A stretch of 64,000 nucleotides of DNA from Mortierella sp. BCC40632. Taxonomy: Eukaryota; Mortierellomycota; Mortierellomycetes; Mortierellales; Mortierellaceae. The notes under the pieces were generated by a model that saw only the letters and a list, made by a program, of their open reading frames with translations, was not told the DNA's origin and searched no databases. Made by a program: the position numbers and the translations under genes. Shown piece by piece: positions 59,092 through 64,000 of the stretch; the first letter of the stretch is position 1; each line of letters starts with the position of its first letter. The stretch covers positions 3,160,001 through 3,224,000 of the forward strand of contig WAEK01000001.1 in the NCBI GenBank assembly GCA_011634665.1. The letters run 5' to 3'.

Positions 59092-61985
59092 TTAGCCTTT
59101 TTTTTTTTTAAAGGTGGAGGTGGGACCAGAGACAACAGGAGCCTGAACGGGCAAGATCTGAGCACGGCGGCTGTTGCTGTCCTTGGGAGGAGACCTGAAT
59201 CGCGACTTGAGCTCTTCCCAAATCAACTGACGTTCAATCGCCACACCTCCCAACACTGAGGCGTTCTCTTGAGCACGTCTATAAACAATTAGAAGAACAG
59301 ATAGGTGGAAGAGATATAAATACCCAAGTTAGAAACTATGCTTCTTTTTTTTTTCCAGTCTATTCCTTGGTACTTGATACGTCAGGGTAGAAAAAAAAAT
59401 AGACTTACCGAATGAGGTATGGGATCACATGATGGATGGGGCCATAGGGCACATACTTGAAGATACCATATCCATGTTGACCAAGCGTGTACGAAATCTG
59501 GTCACACATACCCATCAACTGTCCAAACATGACCAGTCCAGACTGAGGAGACAGCTCAAGCTCCTTCATCCGTTCACAAGTTCGGATCACAGACTCCTTG
59601 TTGTGCGAGGCCACAAAGAGAACTACGGCCGAGTTCTTGAACGAAAGCGACTCGGCATTGTCACTGTCTTCTCCCTGGACTCGCTTCTGAGCATTTTGGG
59701 ATTGAATCATCTCATTCAACATAAAGTCGACACCTGAATTGTATGAGTGATGGGTGGCCTCGATGCCGTCACAGATCGGGTCCTCCAAGCCGAGAATCAG
59801 TGCACGCTTGCGTTCGCACACCATGTAGGCACCTCTGACCAATTTCGCTGCAAGGACGTAGCCCTGTCGCTGTGCACGCTCAAAGTCGCGCTCCAGTCGA
59901 CCAAGAGCATCCTTGAGATACATTTGATAGGTATTGAAGACAAGGGGACCCTCGACATGGTGTCCACTGTTATAGTTCTCCATCAAATGCAATGCAACGC
60001 TATCGATCGCAGGCTGGAAATAGGATTGTTCGGCATCAATCATCAATCGGGTATGGGTTTTCTGTGCCTGTGTGCAGAGTTGCTCCATTCGATCCAAAAC
60101 TTTCTTGTAATCCTGAAGGTCTTCTTGGTCCAATCCAGGGATGGTGACCCAGCTGCTGCCTGACTCTTTCTTGAACAAGGAACGGGTCTCGTCACGGTTC
60201 ATAGAGACGGTGGAGGCAAAGTCAACCCAATTCACCATTCCATCCTGATCCTTGTCTGCCTCATTGAAGAGCTGCTCCACAAACTCACTCGGTGAAGTAT
60301 CCTGACCCGAAACAGGAGCTGCTGGAAGAAGCTTGACCAACTGAAGGAACTCTTCCTTAGTGATCTTGCCGTCCTTGTTCGTATCCATATGCTTAAACTG
60401 TTGCTCGAGGGCCGTCAAGGTGGAAGAGACCTGTTGAAGCAGCAAGGGCGAGCTCATGGCGGTAATCTTGATTGCAACAAAAGACTTGGCCATGTTGGAG
60501 GCCGTACGAATACAGGTGCTGATCTGATCCGCAACCTGGTCAGCCGACTTGTTGAACTGGGCGCGGACCTCGGTTGGAGATTGCTTTGCCAATTCTTCTT
60601 CGTCCAGATCGGCCTCGACAGAGAGATCGAGAATCGAGTTGATGCCGGCGCTCTTGAGCGAGTTCATGGTTCCGACACAGTCCTCAGCAGACTCGCCACT
60701 ATTGACCCAAAATGTGATGGAGAAAGATACGCGTTAGAGAATGGTGTGATTAGGACACGTGAGCACCTCCAATGACCGAGTTCTCCTTCCATGCGCCTTT
60801 CAAAAAAAAGAGCAAGTCTTCTGCAGGACTTCTCCTCCTTCCTCAGTCGCTCTCGTCATTGTGTGAATTTCCAAGGATGTAGCCCCGAATGAAGGCAAAA
60901 GGGAGGTAGATACTTGGACCCTGCAGCTGTTAGCGCCTTTGGGGCAACGAGTAAAGGGATCTCTCTGTGCCTGACAAAGAAGGTTCGGCACTAGGCCCAT
61001 CTACAAAGGTCAAACCACGGGTCTCCACTCGACATTCCTGCACGCAGAAGCTGTGCGACGACGATGCCCTCGCTTCTCGCTTCGCCAGATTTTTCACAGT
61101 TTCTATATTTGGCCTGCATCTCCACGTTTCCCGGTGTGGGCTTGTTGTTTTTTTTTTTTCTCTTTTTGCTTTTTGTTGTTTTTGCTCTCACGCTTTGTTC
61201 GCCCATCCCCCCATTTTTTTTTTTTTTACTCCCTTGAAGGCTTCACTCCTCTCTCCTCTATCGTTCACTCGACCAACTTTCCCCCTTTCCTTCCTCTCTT
61301 TGCCCCAACAGTTGTTCATCGTGAGAGCAAGAGCGAAATAATAAAAAATAAAAAAAGTAAAGGAGTCTTCTACTTACCCGCAGAACTGTGCAAAGAAGGT
61401 CTTGCGGACAACCCAGTACACTGGAGGAGTAACATGGATCATCTCCGCTAACGAGATGAGCTTGGGCGCAAGGTCGACCAACAAACTGAATGTGCACAGC
61501 TTGTACACCAACAAGGACAACAACAGGTCTGAGGTTGACTTTTTCTCAACTCCAATTCGGTTGTGTTCATCCTTGAGATCCTCAATGACACCGTTGCTAC
61601 TTCCTTGAGCATGACTCGACATGGTTCCAGAAGGGTTGGCGGCCGGTTCAAGTAGGGGGGCCTTTGAAAGTTGATTGAGAGTGATGGATGAGACGGCTAC
61701 AGCAACAGAACTTCCAATGGCAAGTCTTGTCCAGAACGGAGACGATGTGGCTTTTTGAACTGTGCTTGGCAATGGGGTAGCCGATGAGGATGGAGTTGAA
61801 GTGTAAGAACGGGTGAAGCGGGGCTTTGCAGGTAAAGGACCGTGGGAGAGTAGATGGTATGGGCGAGAGGGCGGCGGAGGTGGATGGCGGACGAGGCGAA
61901 AAACGGTCGGCGGTGGCGATGAATGCTTGGAGAAAGCCAGGGTGTTGCCTGAAAGCGAGTTCTTGAAGGCGAGGCGCGAAGTCAT
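59092..61985 (-). CDS. PUT1: Proline dehydrogenase (mitochondrial) with EF-hand pair
   Basis: FAD enzyme of the inner mitochondrial membrane that oxidises proline to pyrroline-5-carboxylate. Exons 61378-61985, 59409-60698 and 59092-59278 give 694 aa, longer than yeast Put1 (476). The N-terminus MTSRLAFKNSLSGNTLAFSK is a likely presequence, followed by a Ser/Pro-rich stretch. The barrel is clear: RLMIDAEQSYFQPAID, FNTYQMYLKDALGRLERD, AAKLVRGAYMVCERKRA, GIEATHHSYNSGVDF, FGQLMGMCDQISYTLGQHGY, GIFKYVPYGP and PYLIRRAQENASVLGG. Within the insertion after AIKITA lie two canonical EF-hand loops, DTNKDGKITKEEF (from 308) and DKDQDGMVNWVDF (from 351), suggesting calcium control. The C-terminus is KKKKG from an A12 run, where an indel would extend the frame. 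Confidence 0.93.
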
Positions 61986-64000
61986 CTGCAGATTTGAGGG
62001 ACTAAGAGGGGATAGGAGTGCTGGGAACGGTTGGGGATTAGGAGAAGGGAAATGAGACTTGGGCTGTCAGGAACGAGAGAAAGAGAGGAAGTGAGAAAGC
62101 AGAAAACTGAGAAAGAAGAGAGAGAAGAGAGAAAGAGAAGGAGAATGAGGAAGAACGAAAAAAGAAGAGAAAGAAAAGACTGAGCAGCGAAAGAAAAGAA
62201 AAAAAAAAATATTCAGTGACAGTCAGACGACAGGCCGGCAGAAGGGCGAGTGCGGCCGAGCCATAAAGGCCTGTCTCTCTTCTCCTCACTCCTCTCGCCG
62301 AGTTCCGTCTTGCTTTCGCGATGACCCCGCATTCGGCCGACTCAACGACTCGGGCTGCGGCCACACACATGATCCTGCCACATGTTCACTCCTTCACTAT
62401 TGCTTCTTCTATCCTCGGACATTGACGCACCGTGGTTGCTAACACTAAGTTCTTTTCTTTCCATCTTCCCATCCTATCCCATCCCTCTTTCTAGTCCATA
62501 GACAACAGGCGTACTGCAGGGTTGGCCTTAGACTGTTACAGAGCCGTGTCATCCTGGCCAAATGCAGTAGCCTTCCTCGGTAGAGCACAACAGGAGCCAC
62601 GTTGTCAGTCTGTTTATTTGGTGCGCGACGAAACAAAGGACGCCCACATCTTTTTCTCACTCTTCCCCAATCTTTGCTCTTTCCCAACCCTTTTGTACAA
62701 CCGTCAAATCCCACTCCTGGGAACTCTGCTTGCCATCACAGAAAGTGGAGAGACGAATGAGCAACCGATAATCTCGTATCTCATTTTGCGTTCATCTCAC
62801 GACATCCCTTTGTCCTTTCACCCTCTTCCTCTCTTCTTTTCCAGAGGAGGAGCGGAGGGGGGGGGGAGAGGAGGAGGATGGGAGTGGAGGCAGATTGAGC
62901 ACGTCCTGGAAGCCACAGCACCAGCAAAGGCTGAGGTCCTTTGGCCGTTCTGTCGCAGCAAAGCCGCCAACACCATCGGAGAGATTTTTTTTATACACGA
63001 TGACCCATCTTCCAGGCACAACGCTCTGCACCCTAACAGTGGCTCGAAACAGATGGGCTACACATTCACTGGGCGAGACAGGATGGTGTCGAGGCGGGGT
63101 CTCAATCCACTTTGTCCGTGTGCTGGATTCACTCCGCACTCCTTTCTAACCCCAATCTGCACTTGGCTCCCATCCTTATTTGCTCAATTGTGCTGAGGGT
63201 CCGCAAGTGGGGATGAATGCTGGAAAAGAGACAACAGGAATGCGGGGTGCAAACACGGACAAAATAAAAAGAGAGAGGGAAAGAAAGAGGGGAGAAGAAA
63301 GGAAAGAGAATCGATTAGAGGTTCAGCTACAGCCGGAACGGATACCCGGGCTGGGTAAAATGGCAAAAACTGCAACCTTGAAACGGAAAAAAAAAAAAAT
63401 GGCCTCATTTACAGCTCCTCTTCTTTCCTTCGCATGCCCTCAACGGATCCGACCTTTCGTCCATCTCGCCTTTTTTACTCTTCTCCATCCAATGTACTGT
63501 ACTACTTGATGCGGAGTACTGCCAAAAAAGAACCTCCATGGCACACGCTAGCTTGCGTATCATTTTCTTTATTTCTTTCTTTCTTTCCTTCTTTTTGAGA
63601 TCCCTCGTTGAGGGAGGAGGGAACCCTACACTCTGCACAACCTCCACTGACATTGCAATGCTGGGCTGCAGGTACAAGACACTCGTCATGCTTCCATGCA
63701 CAGCGCCAAACTCGGGCGTCGCTTCCTTACCTCCCCCCTCCTCTGCTTTTTCTTTTCCCCAGTCATTTCTCTTGGGCTGGACTAAAGGTTACAACTTCTC
63801 TTCCCCCCCTTTCTCACCGAACATTTGAAAAAAAAAAAAGCGATCCAGTCCTTGGGTCTCTACTCGATCTGCCCATTTATTCCAGATCGAATTGAAGACA
63901 GGGCAAGGTGAGATAGGCTAGGCACGATATTCCGAGAACACTGTAGTATTTTTTTTTTTTTTTTTTTGATTGATTCACCAAAGAGACTCATGTAGCAAAC
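61986..64000. other. Terminal 2 kb, no gene seen
   Basis: 62040-62220 is GA-rich (leader of the proline dehydrogenase gene read on the minus strand). The remainder has no open frame with recognisable domains; a T22-type run lies near 63950-63967. Confidence 0.5.

Noticed and set aside
1..64000. tRNA, rRNA and CRISPR arrays
   Set aside because: No tRNA B-box with a fitting stem, no rRNA core and no spaced direct repeats were seen; simple repeats only.

Overview
This is a 64 kb piece of a eukaryotic nuclear genome, almost certainly from a fungus. It has intron-rich genes with GT-AG introns of about 50-800 bp, spacious AT- and pyrimidine-rich intergenic DNA with many long poly(A)/poly(T) runs, a Fet3/Ftr1-type reductive iron-uptake pair, an AA11-like lytic polysaccharide monooxygenase and an NADH-type fused glutamate synthase. 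The gene content and intron style resemble early-diverging Mucoromycota such as Mortierellomycotina. That placement is an impression from the sequence, not a database result.

Layout, left to right: glutamate synthase GLT1 (+, 1075-8551). A gene-poor AT-rich gap. Ribosomal protein eL38 (-, coding exons 11264-12010, ATG exon uncertain). A cluster of dead mobile DNA: a TnpB/Fanzor-like C-terminal fragment (+, 12914-13419) facing a MULE (Mutator-like) transposase pseudogene (-, 13881-14703). The multicopper ferroxidase FET3 (-, 16117-18198). A 5.5 kb intergenic stretch, then the iron permease FTR1 (+, 23766-24947), so the two iron genes are divergent. An NSUN-type RNA cytosine-5 methyltransferase (-, 25652-27774). 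A secreted protein of unknown function (+, 28221-29186). FAD monooxygenase paralogue 1 (-, 29454-32549). The AA11-like LPMO (-, 33861-34884). A long gap with weak coding remnants near 37.0-37.7 kb. ERCC8/CSA (-, 38926-40954), divergent from a cystathionine beta-synthase-like gene (+, 41351-43509). A xylose-reductase-like aldo-keto reductase (-, 43814-45295). A PIF/Harbinger transposase pseudogene (+, 46493-47659). FAD monooxygenase paralogue 2 (-, 47738-52000). A 7 kb gap. An EF-hand-containing proline dehydrogenase (-, 59092-61985). The last 2 kb show no gene.

How the genes relate: FET3 and FTR1 form one membrane complex (Fe2+ oxidation followed by Fe3+ permeation) and are probably co-regulated. 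Glutamate synthase and proline dehydrogenase both feed glutamate/nitrogen metabolism but lie far apart, so no cluster is implied. The two flavoprotein monooxygenases are paralogues that share three intron positions. Otherwise the window is ordinary fungal gene order interrupted by transposon debris.

Most notable: (1) three consecutive microexons of 11, 17 and 5 nt in FAD monooxygenase 1, which together rebuild the conserved GDACHK-PFGGQG flavin-binding motif; (2) a Fanzor/TnpB-like nuclease remnant placed tail-to-tail with a MULE transposase remnant, consistent with a Fanzor carried as transposon cargo; (3) a CBS-family gene with altered PLP-binding loops; (4) an intron in ERCC8 with no AG acceptor. 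Gene models were built by hand from reading frames and splice sites; every exon set listed below closes in frame unless stated.
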